Positions 1 to 12,021 of a stretch of 64,000 bases of DNA are shown here, piece by piece. The notes beneath the pieces were generated by a model. It did not search any database, was not told where the DNA came from, and saw nothing but the letters and a program-made list of their open reading frames with translations. The stretch is from Carallia brachiata. Taxonomy: Eukaryota > Streptophyta > Magnoliopsida > Malpighiales > Rhizophoraceae. How positions within the stretch are numbered: the stretch's first letter is position 1; every line of letters begins with the position of its first letter. Location: assembly GCA_021464245.1 (NCBI GenBank), contig JADCRB010000004.1, positions 3,507,141 to 3,571,140 of the forward strand, read 5' to 3'. The translations under genes and the position numbers were made by a program.

Positions 1-126
1 AAACCGATAAAATAAATAAATAAATAAATATAAAAACAAAATGAAAATGAAAAAACCGTTACCCTTAAAATACCAAACCCAACTGCAACCCGCTCTAAGC
101 ACCTCTCCGATACAAAATCAGCAATT

Positions 127-130
<4 letters not shown>

Positions 131-176
<46 letters not shown>
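131..176. repeat. (CT)n microsatellite in the leader of the first gene
   Basis: An uninterrupted CT dinucleotide tract lies about 250 bases upstream of the first start codon. Pyrimidine tracts like this are common in plant 5' leaders; several other genes in this window have one. Translating it gives only Leu-Ser repeats, so no protein is called here. Confidence 0.95.
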
Positions 177-183
<7 letters not shown>

Positions 184-279
184 TTCTTTCTCTCTCTGGA
201 ATCTTCCTTGGCAAAAATCCCCTTTGCATATCTCACACAAATTGAGAAACGAATGTTTTTGTTCGAAAAAAATGGACCC

Positions 280-288
280 AAACCCTAA
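280..288 (+). promoter_or_regulatory. telo-box-like element (AAACCCTAA)
   Basis: The sequence AAACCCTAA lies about 140 bases before the start codon of the ubiquitin-like gene. Telo-boxes of this sequence are known in promoters and leaders of plant genes for translation and RNA machinery, which fits a splicing-related product. It also sits inside a short upstream reading frame (ATG at 272, stop ending at 295). The functional role is inference from the motif alone. Confidence 0.35.
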
Positions 289-428
289 CCCCTGATTGAT
301 TTTTTTTTGTCTTTCTGTTTCTCCAATCCCTAAGCTCAATGCGTCCCTCATTTGCCTAAGAATCTTGGCTTTGTGAAGCGCAATAATTTTTTTTTTTTTT
401 CTGGGTCGCATCGCATAGGATCGCAGCC

Positions 429-2930
429 ATGAGTCTCGTCGACATGAGAATCGACGTTGACGATTTCGCCCCTCGCGGTGTTTCCGCCCTGGGCCACCGG
501 AGGAGCAGTTCCGTGCCTTGCTTAGTCGACGCCTGCTATGGCACCGGCTTTTCTTATAGTAAGCTCCCCGACGAGCCCCTCAGGCTCACCGTTCTCAAAT
601 TGGACGGCTTCTCCTTCGGTATTTCCCCTCCCTTCCCTGTTTATGTTTTGCATTTTGATTTTTTGATTTTTTATTTCTTTTTATTGCTGGAAAAAAATTT
701 TGAGAAAGAATTCGAAACTAAAATGCAGGTATTCTTTTATTTTTATTTTTATTTTTATTTACTGATTAATTATTTATTCTGCAGATATTGAAGTCACGAA
801 GTCAGCCACCGTAGCAGATCTGTGGCAGGCGGTGGAGGCTGCCTTCAGTCACATGCCGGGCAAAATCTCATGGTATTATATATATTTTTTTCGCTAGCAT
901 TTTTTTTTTCTTCCTTTTATTTTTGTTCTTGTGAAAATTTGGGGAAATGGGAAGCAACGAATGTTTAGTATTATCTATTCTCGTTCAATGCTTCCTTGTC
1001 ATTTCTTTTTCCATTTTCGGGATTTCGCTTTCCCGAAGTGAACAGAAATCGCGTTGAGACTTCACGATTTGGTCTTTCTCTATGTTTGTTAAGTTAGCTA
1101 GATAGAAGCAGTGGGTAAAGTACTGACCTTTTGTTGTATGAATAATGAATGATTCGTGCAGGCCGCATGTATGGGGCCATTTCTGCTTATGCTATGATGG
1201 TCAGAAGCTACTTACAGAAACTGATTACATTAGACACTACGGCATCAGGGATGGGGATCAGGTCTGTTGGTGCTACCTTTTCTTCTCTTTTCTTTTTTTT
1301 GTGTTGCTGTGGTTTTTAGCCTTTTGGCCATTCCTATGCTCATATAATGTGAGAGTTTCTCTATTGCGATGATAAATGGATTCTTATCTGAGTTGCGGCT
1401 GAATATACCTGTTAATAAAGAAATTCAGTGAGTGTATTCACACATCAACTAACTTCCAAATCCTATACATTTGAGCTTCTGTTTTGTTGGAGTTGACGAG
1501 GGCATGTTCATGTTTACACTGCTTTGCAGTTCTTCACTTCCTTGCTTATTTTTCAATCAAATATGTTTTAGGACATTTACATTTCTTGCTGTTGTGAACT
1601 TTTTATACGTTTGAGTATCTTAGGATTTTGGCAGTGGTGTCATTAAGAAGAAGAAATATTTAATAGTCCAATCAGATTCTTGAGTTCTTATAGATGGCTA
1701 TGATTCACTGTAGAAGTTGAGTTTAATAAATTTTCCATTGGTAAATAATTATAGATTAAAATGGAGTATCATGAACATTGAAATAACACCAGTGGATACT
1801 TTGTTATCTGCACTCGCCCATTGTGGGAATTCGAGTTTTCCTTCTTTTTTTCTTTGACTTCAAACATTGTAATGTAAATATTAAGTAACAAAAATGTGTT
1901 ATTCTATATTTGATGGTAACTTTTCTTTTTGATTTATGCAGCTTCAATTTGTACGGAACATCTCATCCAACTGCAGCCTAAAGAAGCGCTCAATGAAATG
2001 GGTTTCTGCTGTAGGACAACACAAGATGTAAGGCTTCCTACTTACCTTTGTGTCATTCTTGCAATCGTTGTGTCTCCTCTCTGTTTCTTCTTTTTGAATA
2101 ATTATGTCTCAACTAAGTTTCACAAATATGCTTCAGTTGCCCCAGAGGAAATTACCAGGATTGTTATAGCCAAATTAATTTTATTGACTAGGTCAAAAAT
2201 GTTTTAAATCCTTTTCCAATGTAAGCAACTTACTTAGTAGAAAATCTGGTTACGGAAATCGAGGCAACCCATGGGACAAAGATAGAGAGGTTTGCAGCCA
2301 ACCTTCTGGGCCATTAAACTTCCTTTTTAGGAGGGCCCTTCAAAATTTATTGCTAACAAAACAAAATTGAGCCCTTAAATTCTTTTAGATGAAATTGACA
2401 CTTCTCTTGCTAAGGTTTGAACTGCCTACAGTTGACTTGTAGCGCTTCAGCACTCACGACTTATTGACTTAACATATTTATTCATATAGATTGATAAATT
2501 GCAAAAGGTTTGGTCACATTTGACTTAACATATATACATTTGACATGTACCACTCACTTGCAAAAGGTTTGGTCACTCTTTGTCCATTATTCTTACACAT
2601 TGGTTGGGAATATGCAGCTCATTTTCAGGGTCAAATATTCACGAAGAGACAGAACAGAGAAATGAGGAAGATGACTATGACATAGAGATTGGCAGTTATC
2701 AGTATCACGATGAAAAGGATGATGATGCTATCGAGCATGAATCCAGATGGCCTCTTTTTTTGCAACAATGTTTTCCATACTCCCGGCTGCCGACCACAGC
2801 CAAGGTGACAGGCCTGAAGACTTCTCCTTCTCGATCTGCATGTGGTTTCTTGCAAGGTTTTAGGAGAATCTTACAAATTTGTGGTGATAATAACCATTAT
2901 TCTTTACAGGACACATTGAGAGATGATTAG
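429..2930 (+). CDS. ubiquitin-like superfamily protein, U11/U12-25K (SNRNP25)-related
   Basis: Five exons: 429-618, 785-872, 1162-1261, 1942-2027, 2618-2930. All introns are GT-AG, phases match, and the total (777 nt) gives 258 residues. The ubiquitin-like fold covers roughly residues 48-125: after the LTVLKLDGFSF strand come DIEVTKSATVADLWQAVE, the HVWGHFCLCYDG strand and YIRHYGIRDGDQ. This is the arrangement of the 25-kDa protein of the minor (U12-type) spliceosome and of a paralogous plant family. The C-terminal exon is acidic (EEDDYDIEIG region) and not obviously conserved. The first ATG is chosen because the MSLVDM start precedes the conserved DAC.GTGFSYSKLP segment. Neighbour order (this gene, ATP synthase b', KOC1) suggests the AT4G32270-type paralogue rather than the true U11/U12-25K gene. 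Splicing function is therefore inference. Confidence 0.8.
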
Positions 2931-4054
2931 TGACTAACGTGCATTAATCATGCTGCTGGATTTGGTTAGTGAACACATGCCTTTGCTTACAAATATCCTA
3001 GAGAGTAGCCACCACAGAGTTATAGCTTTGAATGAAAACTACTCCAGGTCTCGTTAACACACTGTGACACCGTGTTACAAGAATTTTTTGACGATAATTA
3101 CAATTTAGTATCAATGATTTTTTGGTTGGATCTGTTGGCAATGATTGTATAGTGCTTTTACGACTGGGGTGGATACTGGAGGTACGGTTCAATTCTGTTG
3201 ACGTTATTTTTTATCATTGACATCGATCCTATTACCCCCTAATGCTTTTAAATAAACTTATTAACAAACGAATGGAACAAAGGAGGAAGAAGACATTATG
3301 CTTTATGTTCATTTCCTTGTCAATGGCTCAGTGCCATAATTCAGCATAAGATTCGTATTGGACTCTTCCAGGTAAGGCTTGCCGGGTTTTGGCAAGCACC
3401 ATAACTGCACATTTTGTTATGTTTTCGCCAGGAAACAAGAACACGGGACTACATGTCAAGCCTCTTAGTCCTGCTCCATATTTAACCCCTAATCGTTATA
3501 AACCAATAAAGAACATGTGAATTCACTTCCACTCCTATGTTGCATGTAAGCTATAACCAGTTAATGCGACCGCTCGGACAGAATGGAATTGTGCCTACGA
3601 GCACAATTTGCACCTTTTGTTTTCATATATGATCGCAACTAATAGAAGTGACAGCAAATGTGAATCCAATGGAGACGGAACATTCGAAAACTGTCAAGTT
3701 GAACTTTCATTTTTGAGAGTCATGCTAGCTATTAGATGTTTAATCTTCACAGGAGTATGATCAAATATGGAGATGCTTAGATTTGAAGGCAGAAAATTGT
3801 AGGAACATCCATGGCAATCTACTGAGTGAGGCTGTGAACGAGCTGGCTAGGCTGGCTCCGTCACAGGAATTAATTGACGGTTATGTTTTCCAGGTGGGTC
3901 GAGTTCAGCGTGGGTTATAATTATATGGGAATGAAAAGGCGGCTTGGATGGGTAAGGAATTTGACCCAGTTGGAGAACCCAACCCGGGTAACACTTGTAC
4001 TTGTAACTTGTAGTTTAGCAGCCACTAACCAGTGGAGAAGGTCACGCGCCTGAG
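2931..4054. other. intergenic stretch downstream of the ubiquitin-like gene
   Basis: It holds the 3' untranslated region and spacer before the ATP synthase gene. Apart from one exon-like segment (3753-3893, listed separately) I see no coding signal, RNA gene or clear repeat here. Confidence 0.6.
3753..3893 (+). other. orphan exon-like open segment, identity unknown
   Basis: A 47-codon stop-free segment begins right after an acceptor-like ttaatcttcacag and ends at a consensus donor CAG|GTGGGT. It reads EYDQIWRCLDLKAENC at the start and ELIDGYVFQ at the end, with balanced, protein-like composition. No neighbouring exon could be found to join it to. It may be a relic exon, an alternative exon of the upstream gene, or chance. 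I do not recognise the peptide. Confidence 0.3.
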
Positions 4055-4060
4055 CACGTG
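4055..4060. promoter_or_regulatory. G-box core (CACGTG) upstream of the ATP synthase b' gene
   Basis: The palindrome GCACGTGC lies about 215 bases before the start codon. G-boxes bind bZIP and bHLH factors and are typical of light-regulated nuclear genes for photosynthesis, which suits the product. The site is seen directly; the regulatory role is inference. Confidence 0.45.
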
Positions 4061-4274
4061 CAATCACACCCAGGCCACAGCCCTCCACTCCAGAATTTGT
4101 GTGGCAAACAATGGGATAGCCCCATAGCACAGCCTTGGTGAGAAAAATCCCTCTCCCCATTCCCACACACAGTCTCTTCCCCTCTCAGAATCCTAAGATA
4201 AAACAGCAAATTTGAAATTCCCCATTCATTTGAGGCCCCAAAAAAAAAAAAAAAAAAATCTTGATTAATCAGGC

Positions 4275-4946
4275 ATGGCCAACATGGTGATGGCCTCTTC
4301 TTGCTCCTGCAAGCCCCTTGTCCCAGCCTCTTCTTGTTCAGTCCCTTCTTCCTCCATTAGACCAAAATTCCAGCCCCCCAAACAGTCCATTCTCCTGAAA
4401 ATTCCCAAAATCACCAAGACCCATCTCCTCTCTCTTTCCACCAAGTCGATCTCCCTCCTCGCCGCCACCGCCTCCTTGGCCTTCGCCCCGCCATCCCTCG
4501 CGGAGGAAATGGAAAAAGCTGCTCTCTTTGACTTCAACTTGACCCTCCCAATCATCATGGCCGAATTCTTGTTCCTCATGGTGGCCTTGGACAAGGTTTA
4601 CTTCACCCCACTTGGTAAGTTCATGGACGAGAGGGACGCCGCCATCAAGGAGAAGCTTAACAGCGTCAAGGACACCTCGGGGGAGGTGAAGCAGCTGGAG
4701 GAGCAGGCCGCCGCCGTCATGCGTGCGGCCAGGGCGGAGATCTCGGCGGCGCTTAACAAGATGAAGAAGGAGACTCAGGCGGAGATGGAGCTGAAGCTGG
4801 CCGAAGGGAGGAAGAAAGTTGAGGCTGAGTTGCAGGAGGCATTGGCCAATTTGGAGCGGCAGAAGGAGGAAACTATCAAGTCCCTCGACTCCCAGATTGC
4901 TGCCTTCAGCGACGAGATTGTCAAGAAGGTTCTTCCTGTCCAATAA
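4275..4946 (+). CDS. ATPG: ATP synthase subunit b', chloroplastic
   Basis: An intronless gene for 223 residues. The product is the nuclear-encoded b' stalk subunit of the chloroplast CF1CFo ATP synthase, part of the peripheral stator in the thylakoid membrane. The first 75 or so residues form a bipartite transit peptide: a Ser/Lys-rich chloroplast part, then a hydrophobic thylakoid-transfer part ([16 protein letters not shown]) ending before [14 protein letters not shown]. One membrane helix follows (about 88-109, [20 protein letters not shown]), then [19 protein letters not shown] and a long charged coiled coil to the end (KKVLPVQ). Length and architecture match the plant family. A run of A (4242-4258) lies just before the start. 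The next gene downstream also acts at the chloroplast. Confidence 0.95.
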   Translation: MANMVMASSCSCKPLVPASSCSVPSSSIRPKFQPPKQSILLKIPKITKTHLLSLSTKSISLLAATASLAFAPPSLAEEMEKAALFDFNLTLPIIMAEFLFLMVALDKVYFTPLGKFMDERDAAIKEKLNSVKDTSGEVKQLEEQAAAVMRAARAEISAALNKMKKETQAEMELKLAEGRKKVEAELQEALANLERQKEETIKSLDSQIAAFSDEIVKKVLPVQ

Positions 4947-6690
4947 AGAAATATATATATTTTTTTTCCTTATATTTGTTACTACCCAGGTTTTTAATGT
5001 TTCTACGGTTTTCAATTACCTTGTATTTAACTTGATAATAATGTAATGAAGAATGTAATTTTACCTTCTCTGTCGCTGTCTTTATTCACATTTATGGATG
5101 TGTCACTGTGTTTCTTGTGGCCTCTTGGCATCTAGAGAATGGAGACTGCTTACTGTTGATAATTTTTGTGATACCTGCTGCTAAATCCTTGTGTCCGTGC
5201 AAAAGAACATGTTTAACTATAAGTCTCCGAATTCATGAATGAATCAATTTGATTTCTCTTGAACCCATTCAAACTTATCCGATTCGTAGGAGGAGTTCTT
5301 TGTCAAAATGAGGTTCAAAATTGTTCATTTCCCTTCATGTCATCAGGATTGTCCTTCATCCTTGATGATCATTTGGCAGACGAATATTTCAATGCTCTTA
5401 ATAGACCTTTTAGTGTTAATGAATGTGATCACATTGCTGCAGATTTTTGTAGCCTTCTGAATGTGAGATGGAATTTTGTTAGTACCCACATAAAAATGAA
5501 GAATTGTTGTTGAATTGCCGCTCCTTGCCGAACAATCAGAGTGAACATAACGTGAAACAAATTCAGCGGCCATAAATCTCAGTTGCCATGAGATTCAAGG
5601 TTGACGATACGTCGGAGCAGTTCCATGCCCTCCTGCCTAGTCGACGGCCGTTTCATTTGAGAGAGAAAGGAGGTTGCTTCTTGCCGTCAAAATGCAGGAA
5701 AGTAACCGAAAGCAAAACGCGTAGGAAACAATGGGGCCGTGGCTGTAAATGTATCGACAATGAAGAAAAGCAGCAGCAATAAAAATGTTGGGAAATTGAG
5801 AAAACTGTATGCATAATCGTCGCGCGCACCTCAGCCATTTCGTTCCCTGATGGTTGATGGGAATAACTGATTTATGATTATATGGTGTTTCAGTCCATAT
5901 TAGAAGCAAGCTATGTGCACGGGACTGGCCGCATGGCATTGAGGTAAACAAACATGAAGTCTGTGTGTGTTGCAAGTGCTTCTTCATGGTTTGCAAGAGC
6001 AAGAAGCAGCTGCCTAACATCTTACGCAAGAAGAGTCCGTCGCTCCCGATCAAAATTTACCGTGCCCCGCGCGCCCTGTTGAGTGATCAAACGCATCATG
6101 CCAGTGACTTGTTCTGTTTACCAGATAGTTCTTGTTTTTTTTTTTTTGTCCTTTTCATTAACTGGTTTTCGCGGAATTAGAATTTAAGACACTGTCAAAT
6201 GCATCTTGTCATTCTTAAGACACTTAGCAACATGTCTGAGTTATTAACCAGTCAACAATAAATTACATTTCAATTGATACTGCAATTATTTTTCATAATT
6301 ATAAGCCTCGAAAGTTTCAATTACAATTAAAACTATACAAAAAAAAAAAAAGTTAAAATCCTGCTAAAAAGCTGATTAAATCATTAATAAATGGGAAATC
6401 GTCCCATTCAATTTTCAATTTTTCATGGAGTTCCTTGCAAACCATCCATGCCCATTTTGAATTTTATGGAAGAACCAAAGCCTCACGCAAATGAATAGAT
6501 AATAATTGAAAAGTAACTTGATAAATTAAAAAAAAAAATTATTTATTTTCTATCAATACGTAGAAACGAAACCAAAAGACCCCCCGACCTCAAACAAACA
6601 AACCAAAAATTAAAAAGAAGGAGGACAAAAAGGTCAATTGACCCCTAGAAAACGCCGATGAAGATCAAGAATCCAGTGGGGGGCCCACGC
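4947..6690. other. intergenic region between ATP synthase b' and the KOC1 leader
   Basis: It contains the 3' untranslated region of the ATP synthase gene and about 1.5 kb of spacer. Short open frames at 5259-5513, 5588-5782 and 5965-6180 have no recognisable domains, and no consistent splice joins could be built between them. I treat the stretch as non-coding; a decayed gene is possible but unproven. Confidence 0.5.
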
Positions 6691-6734
6691 CTCCAATGAT
6701 CCCTCGCTCCCTTCTCAAAAATCTCTCTTGCACG

Positions 6735-6767
<33 letters not shown>

Positions 6768-6790
6768 GTGAGTGTGAGTGTGAGTGTGAG
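6735..6790. repeat. compound (TC)n-(GAGTGT)n microsatellite
   Basis: A TC tract is followed directly by about five GAGTGT units. Further CT tracts occur nearby (about 7051-7070 and 7257-7280). The cluster probably belongs to the transcribed leader of the kinase gene downstream, but transcription is not shown by the sequence. Confidence 0.9.
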
Positions 6791-7164
6791 TCTCACTTTT
6801 CTTCCGTTTTCTGAACAATCGATCAGTTTCTTCTTCTGCTGCTTCTTCTTCTTCTTCTTCTTCTTATTAATCACCGCTGGTGGGGCTGCTTTGGCCAGCC
6901 TTTGGCGGTTTTGCTCTGTCTTTTTCTCTGTCTCTTTTAGTCTTTTTATTTTTGAAGTTTTTTTTTTTTTTTAACAAACGTATCAAATTGTTTAATTAAT
7001 TTTATTCATTCACATCACTGCTGAATTCTGTCTCTCGTCTTCTTCTGCTTCTCTCTCTCTCTCTCTCTCTCCTCTTAAATTAAATTAGCAGTTTTCTTGC
7101 GTGGTTTATTTTTCCAGCTTAGCTTTTAATTCGTCCAAAATTCAAGGCTTATTATTATTATTAT

Positions 7165-7195
<31 letters not shown>

Positions 7196-7249
7196 CTCGA
7201 CTCCCTCCATTCTCTTCCGTCCTCTCTCCATCCTCTCCCACCACTTCCG

Positions 7250-8717
7250 GTAATTACTCTCTCTCTCTCTCTCTCTCTCTGTGATATTTGTTAGGCTCTG
7301 TTTGGCAAGAAGATTTAACTCTGGTTGGTTCGTTTGTTGGTTATTTTGTTATTATTTGTACTTTGGTTTCTTTTCTTAAAGGATGTGTCTAAAGGAACTA
7401 AAAAAAAAGAAAAAGGAAAAGTGAAAGTGAAAGTGTTGAGTTTGATTTATCTTTTGGTTTGTCCAATAACGTGAAAGTGCTGGTGATGGAATCATCCTTT
7501 CGCTTGTCTTAATTTGTGTTTTTGTTAAAGACAAAAACAAGTCGCTTTAAGGAAAGTGGGAAACTACTTAATCTACAACCTCTGTGTTTATATATATATA
7601 TATATATACTTACACTTGAAGGTATTCATCGAGCAAAGCAAATTTTAATTTGGGTGAGATTGAAAGTTGGGGTTTATCATTTTTGCTCTTTCTTACAAGT
7701 TTTTGTCAGGTAAGTTGTTTGTTGTTACCTATTTCACTGTATCTTTTGGTATCTATTGATTTGTTTAGATGATATTTCGGATGCTTTACTGTGGATTCAT
7801 TAGGTTATACAATTCCCTAATCAGTGAGATTATTAGTAATTATGTTAAGTAGGAGTAACTTAGGGAGGAGTTTATTTTAGCCTACGAATAAACAATGCTA
7901 TGCCTTACTATCAGAGCAATCAAATGTAATTTAGAGCTGGTTAGCTTATTTGGAGGCTGAAGCCCCCAAGAGATCAATTTGAGAGGGCGATGTCCCCTCA
8001 TAGACATCAAAACCTTTTATCTTTATTTTCGTAATTTCATAATTTTAATCCATGGGTTCCTGATCATATACGTGGTATAATTAATGAGGATTATGACTTA
8101 TGGTTAATCTCCCTTAGTCTACTTAGATACTTGCAGAGACAGAGTAATCCCAAAACCAATATTATGTGATGTGCAGACATCTAGTTGTTGAGTGTAGTAT
8201 CGTGCCACTGTTTTAATGGGCATTAATTGGTGGCTTGGAAGCTTAATAGCAAGCAACATGATTCCTAACGTGGGTTTTATCTTTTTGTTGTTAATGTGCT
8301 CTTATGTGGTATTGGTTTTGATGGCACTTGCTTGCTATCGTGAACATGTATCTGAGTTTCAACTGTCTTGAGGAGAACTGAGAAGTTCAAGTATGGAAGT
8401 TTTCCAGCGTGCTGTGTCTTTTGTGTACTTTAACGTTGCATTGATATTTTTTTTTTTACAGTATATGATCGTGTATTTTGCTTCTTTCATGACTTCATAA
8501 TATAAATCCTACTTTTCAAGGTTGTTGAGTTCTATTTACCAAGAATAGAGCTAATATATTTTAAGAGTCAGATCAATTCCATTTACATGTTTGTCAAGTT
8601 AGCTGAACATTGGGTTTGTTATCACAAATATAATTTCTTTTTTAATGAAAGGATTTTTTTTTGGGGGGGAGAGGGGGTGGATTCATTGCGATTTAATCCA
8701 GTAAATATATTTTATAG
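7250..8717 (+). other. probable 5'-UTR intron of the KOC1-type gene
   Basis: A consensus acceptor (ATTTTATAG at 8709-8717) lies nine bases before the start codon. It therefore splices a leader exon directly next to the coding start. A plausible donor is CTTCCG|GTAATT near 7249, after a pyrimidine-rich leader. The region between is T-rich, with no coding signal, as expected of a leader intron. The donor choice is a guess; cDNA would settle it. Confidence 0.5.
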
Positions 8718-8726
8718 GAAGAAAGA

Positions 8727-11317
8727 ATGGCTGGAAAAGTTGCTCCTGTTCAACCTGCTACTTTCGAATATGAGCTTTTTGAGGGTGATCCTGATCACCT
8801 TAGAACTGTTGTGGCCTCATCAAATCAGTCAACATGCTGGATTGACCCTACAAAGTTGAAATTAAGACACAGAATTGGGAGGGGCCCTTTTGGTGATGTC
8901 TGGTTAGCTACACATCATCAATCTACTGTGGATTATGATGAATATCATGAAGTGGCTGTCAAGATGTTAAGTCTAATTGAGGAGGATTGCACGAATACTG
9001 TATTGAACAAATTTGGTGACTTTTTCTCAAAGTGTCAAGGGATAGCACGTGTGTGTTTGCTGCATGGAATTTCAGTTGTAAATGGAAAGGTTAGTGAGGT
9101 CTTTATACTTGGAACACTATGGCAAGGTCATTTTTTTTTTTTTTTTTTCTGATGCTTAGTTCACGGGAGAATGTGAATCCTGTCTGCAGATATGCATCAT
9201 TATGAAGTTCTATGAGGGTTCAGTTTCTGATAAAATGGCTCAGCTGAAAGGAGGGAAGATTGTGCTGCCTGATGTGTTAAGGTCATGTGCATCTTTGTGC
9301 ATGCCTTTGCGTGTGTGTTTCCTATGATGCTTAAAGAAGAAATTTAACTGGCACCTGATTTTTTAGTTATCTTTTCAGGTATGCCATTGAGTTATCTCAG
9401 GCAGTGCTAGAATTGCATGCAAAAGAAATCTTGGTCCTTAACCTAAAGCCATCAAATTTCCTTCTTAATGAGAATGATCAAGCTGTTCTTGGAGATATTG
9501 GCATTCCCTATCTGCTGCTTGGAATCCCTTTGCTGAGCCCGGATATGTCTTGCAGACTTGGAACTCCAAACTACATGGCACCAGAACAATGGGAGCCAGA
9601 AGTGAGAGGTCCAGTGTCCTTGGAGACTGACTCGTGGGGGTTTGGGTGCAGCATTGTGGAGATGTTGACAGGTGTTCAGCCTTGGTGTGGGAGATCTGTT
9701 GAAGAGATTTATGACTTAGTGGTCAGAAAGCAAGAGAAGCCACATATACCTGAGGGCCTTCCTCCGCCTGTCGAAAATGTTCTTCTTGGTTGCTTTGACT
9801 ATGACTTAAGAAATCGGCCATCAATGAAAGACATATTGCGCGTCCTTAAGAGGTGTGTTTATGCCTGTTGGTTTGTTGTTCCAAAGTTTTGGACAGAATA
9901 GATTTTGTGTAAACTAGGTGAATGATTTTTTTTTTTTCCTTCTATAGATCACTTGCTTAGCAGATACTGAGCAAGTTCCAGACATCACTTGTATTAGAGT
10001 GGTAAATATGATTTTATGCCTGTTAACCAATAGCAGAAGTGTGTTATTTTTTCCATTGTTCCTATTGGAAAGATCTGGTTGAGGATCCAGTTGTGCGTTG
10101 CCTTCTAGGATTATAGATTATCATAAAGTTGATATTATCCAGTTGTGCATTGCATTGGTGGAGATTGTATCATCATGTCCACTTCTTCACATGCAGTTCT
10201 CATATCATGTCCTAAACGTTACCCTGAATGTTTGTTGATACTCCAGGTATTTCTGGTCTGTTCCATACTTGCTAGGTGCTTAAGTTAGTGGAGGAAAGTC
10301 CTTATTGTTCGCCAATGTTACATTTGTACTAATCGTTGCAATACAATTTGCAGCTCACACAATATAATTTATGGGGATGGAGGATGGGCAGAAACTGGAA
10401 GCAGGAAAATTGCAGACAAACCTAGTGGCACTGGTTATACAGAATGGTTTCTCTCAAAGGATCGTCTTCAAGTGGGAGACATGGTGCGTTCTAGAAAGCC
10501 ACTGAATTCCAGTAAACGGGAAAATATGGAGGTCCCAGATGGAGTCGTGGTGGGTTTAGAATGTGACACAGATCAAAATGGTTTTGTTTTGGTAAGAGTC
10601 CCTGGCATCCATGACCCATTAAGAGTTCACATTTCAACATTGGAGCGGGTGACAGGTGGCTTGGCAGCTGGGGATTGGGTACGCTTGAAGAAGGAAGACA
10701 AGAAGCACTCACCAGTTGGCATTCTTCATTCCATTGATCGAGACGGGAGTGTGGCTGTTGGATTTATTGGACTTGAAACGCTTTGGAAAGGAAATTCTGC
10801 AGAGCTTCAAATGGCAGAACCTTACTTTCTGGGCCAGTTTGTGAGGCTAAAAGCCAATGTCCTTAGCCCTCGATTTGAATGGCCTCATAAAAGAGGAGGG
10901 GCATGGGCTACTGGCAAGATATGGCAGATCTTACCCAATGGGTGCCTCGTTGTCAAGTTTCCAGGGAGGTTGACCTTTGGAGAGAAAAATAGCAGTTTCT
11001 TGGCCGACCCCGCTGAAGTGGAAACAGTATCTTTTGATGCTTGTCCAGGGATGGTTAAAAAATATCAACATCTTGAGGATTTTCATTGGGCTGTGAGACC
11101 GCTTTTGATAGCATTGGGTCTTCTTACAGCCATGAAGGTGGGATTTTTCGTTGGGAAGAAAATTGGGGGACCAAAAGTGAGGAAGGGGCAGAGTAGCACA
11201 ATGCACAAAGATGCTCAACAAATAGATGGCCAAACAACCTGCAGTCCGGGCAGCTCGGTATGGCTTCCTCCATCAGTGGCAAACATCCTTGGTGTTAGCA
11301 CTGCTGCTGGTCGGTAG
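8727..11317 (+). CDS. KOC1: KOC1-type kinase of the outer chloroplast membrane
   Basis: Four coding exons: 8727-9089, 9190-9281, 9379-9852, 10354-11317; total 1893 nt, 630 residues, no frame breaks. An N-terminal kinase-like domain (about residues 43-305) has a glycine loop (IGRGPFGDVW), the beta3 lysine (EVAVKM, K79), LKPSN, and an APE motif (YMAPEQW). The HRD motif is replaced by VLN (N173 where the catalytic Asp is expected) and DFG reads DIG. A C-terminal module with repeated DWVR and GFV-type strands follows, as in plant KEG-like proteins. A single membrane helix (about 559-577, LLIALGLLTAMKVGFFVG) lies near the end, as in tail-anchored outer-envelope proteins. In Arabidopsis KOC1 is reported to act on the chloroplast protein-import machinery. 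Identification rests on architecture and on the neighbouring ATP synthase b' gene. Confidence 0.85.
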
Positions 11318-12021
11318 ATAGAGCCGTTTTCAAGTATTCAATGACCTGCATGCAGTAACTCTGGATAACTTACGGCTAGCATAGGGCATTCGACTAATTG
11401 TCTGTGCTAAGTTGCAATAGGAATCTGCATTGCTGCTAAAACGACCTTTATGTTATGTTCAATTAGTTGGCTGTTCATAAGTGTAGCATAAAGAATGATA
11501 CATGCTTGTATAGCGTTTGCTTTTGGATGTCCCAATATCTGGTTGCCACATGAGCTTGGTTCTCTCTGTCATTGCATCTCTTTCGCCTTCGCCAGCGATT
11601 CTAAACCGTCCTTCTGAAACATTACGGGAGTGCAGATTGGATCTCAACACAAATGCCTTTATTGGACACCAAGATTTGCTTTCGTTCTTCAGATTCTTTC
11701 TGCTGGTGGAGTCTTTCTGGAATGCATTTCAATGTCGCTTAAAGTTATGTCATGAAATTTCCAAAATTTAGCAACCAATTTCGTATTAATATTGTATTGT
11801 TCACGTGTCTCATAAGGTCGAGTCAAACTGGAGGACAGAGTGCGACAATATGCAACAAAATTTTCCTTATCAAAAGAGTACTCTAATTTCAAGTTCACAT
11901 CATTGTACACACTCATACAACAAATTTTAGCAGTACAACATACTGATTTCAGCTTATCGACAATATACTACCACCCTATTCCAACCAGTGAGCAATATAC
12001 ACAGCCTACACCACTCCAATG
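11318..12021. other. convergent intergenic region
   Basis: About 0.7 kb holds the 3' ends of the kinase gene (plus strand) and of the coiled-coil gene (minus strand). Short open frames on both strands are unremarkable. No additional feature seen. Confidence 0.6.

Noticed and set aside
41..411. Open frames over the CT repeat on both strands
   Set aside because: They translate the microsatellite into Leu-Ser or Arg-Glu repeats and have no domain or splice support.
4338..5015. A 225-residue minus-strand frame opposite the ATP synthase b' gene
   Set aside because: It is an antisense shadow of a confidently identified gene.
5259..6180. A possible small gene from three short plus-strand frames
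   Set aside because: No consistent splice phases, no domain, and comparable frames exist on the other strand.
6665..6974. Overlapping plus- and minus-strand frames in the leader of the kinase gene
   Set aside because: Low-complexity translation of TC, GAGTGT and TTC repeats.
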